A stretch of 64,000 bases of DNA from Sternotherus odoratus (Eukaryota > Chordata > Testudines > Kinosternidae): assembly GCA_032164245.1 (NCBI GenBank), contig JAVMKO010000005.1:40948133-41012132 (forward strand), in the 5' to 3' direction. The notes below the pieces were generated by a model. That model saw only the letters and a program-made list of their open reading frames with translations, searched no databases and was not told the DNA's origin. The position numbers and the translations under genes are program-made. Shown here piece by piece: positions 63,276 through 64,000 of the stretch; position 1 is the stretch's first letter; each line of letters starts with the position of its first letter.

Positions 63276-64000
63276 AAATCCCAGTTCATAATTAGCCGAA
63301 AATGGTCATGACACCACAGAAATGAAAGAGGCCTATTAGGTCATGTGATGCATTTGTTTGCAGCCTGATAGATCAGTGATGCAAAGGTCTGAAGTAAGGT
63401 TAGCCCAGGCGTTCACACATGCTAAAGATGCAACCAAGCTCAGGGAAAACTCTGCAGTCTTCTGCCAAGTCAGTTAGATGGCCAGGGCTGAATAAATTGT
63501 CTTTTCTGCCCCTCTAACTTCCCTTTTAGTATACAAGCTTACAAGGACAGATTGCACTAGAAGCTTTGATGAAGACACCAGCTTCAGCTATCAGCAGGCA
63601 CCAATCCAGCTGTGCCTCAAACTAGACAATCATGGTCTTGATTTTTTCCCTCCGTGTAATCTGTGGGCCCAGTTCAGAGGTGACCCTGTGAATCAGACTC
63701 CCATACATGGTCGTATTCTCTCTTCCATTCAGCAGGGCCTGATCCAAAGCCCATTAAAATTGGGTCTGTCAATTCCAGTGGGTTTGTATTAGAGCCTTAG
63801 ACTCCCACAGGCCAACTTCCTGGTGTGTGTGAGGAGTGTGACAGAGCCTAGGCTGTTGGGATGTACCTGCAAAGGAGCCAGAAGGTATAAAATGATGTTA
63901 GTTAACGCAGATGGTGGCCTTCTCCTGCCCTGCAGCTTTTCTGGCTAAAGATGCCTCCTTCTGGCCTCTTGGCATGTGAGCTTTGGCTCCATGACACTAG
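63276..64000. other. Unique sequence to the window end
   Basis: A palindromic repeat piece spans about 63736-63800 (GGGCCTGATCCAAAGCCCAT onward). No gene recognised. Confidence 0.4.

Overview
This is vertebrate nuclear DNA with no prokaryotic signals: no operons, long conserved ORFs, rRNA, tRNA or CRISPR. The repeats point to a sauropsid, most likely a turtle. They include CR1 LINE pieces with readable reverse-transcriptase fragments, SINE/LINE tails carrying the AAAGCTTATGCT..AAATAAA signature, hAT miniature elements that begin CAG(N)GGTTCTCAAAC or CAGGGGTGGGCAAAC, 3-bp-TSD Harbinger-like MITEs and many MIR/CORE-SINE pieces. Repeat family names come from memory, not from a database search.

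I find no protein-coding gene that I can name. The longest open frames (474, 334, 244 and 219 codons) are minisatellite, CpG-island or compositional artefacts. The only gene-like signal is a CpG island at about 16.06-16.70 kb. It holds an inverted CCAAT motif and an ATG at 16673 that runs 19 nt to a good splice donor, so it could be the first exon of a plus-strand gene. I could not identify a second exon.

Layout. 0-7 kb: an intact hAT MITE with perfect TIRs and an 8-bp TSD (1503-1930), a GC-rich repeat, and a 35-bp minisatellite (4209-4558) grading into degenerate units of about 52 bp. A 268-bp segment found again 982 bp downstream interrupts that array. 7.9-15.7 kb: two solo LTRs with target-site duplications. 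16-20.4 kb: the CpG island and three non-autonomous DNA elements. 20-30 kb: mostly unique sequence with simple repeats and a perfect 39-bp inverted repeat at 28956-29044. 30-44 kb: hAT and Harbinger-like elements, a fold-back SINE tail split by a MITE, an RFX-type palindrome, and three CR1 fragments all on the minus strand. 44-64 kb: MITEs nested in MIR copies, a G-rich tandem block (48.8-49.1 kb) and a long imperfect inverted repeat (about 58.6-59.45 kb).

The window reads as intergenic or intronic DNA shaped by transposable elements, with scattered AT-rich unique blocks that could be conserved regulatory elements. I see no convincing new biological system. The best items for a second look are the perfect palindrome, the long fold-back element, the duplication inside the minisatellite, and the possible promoter and first exon.
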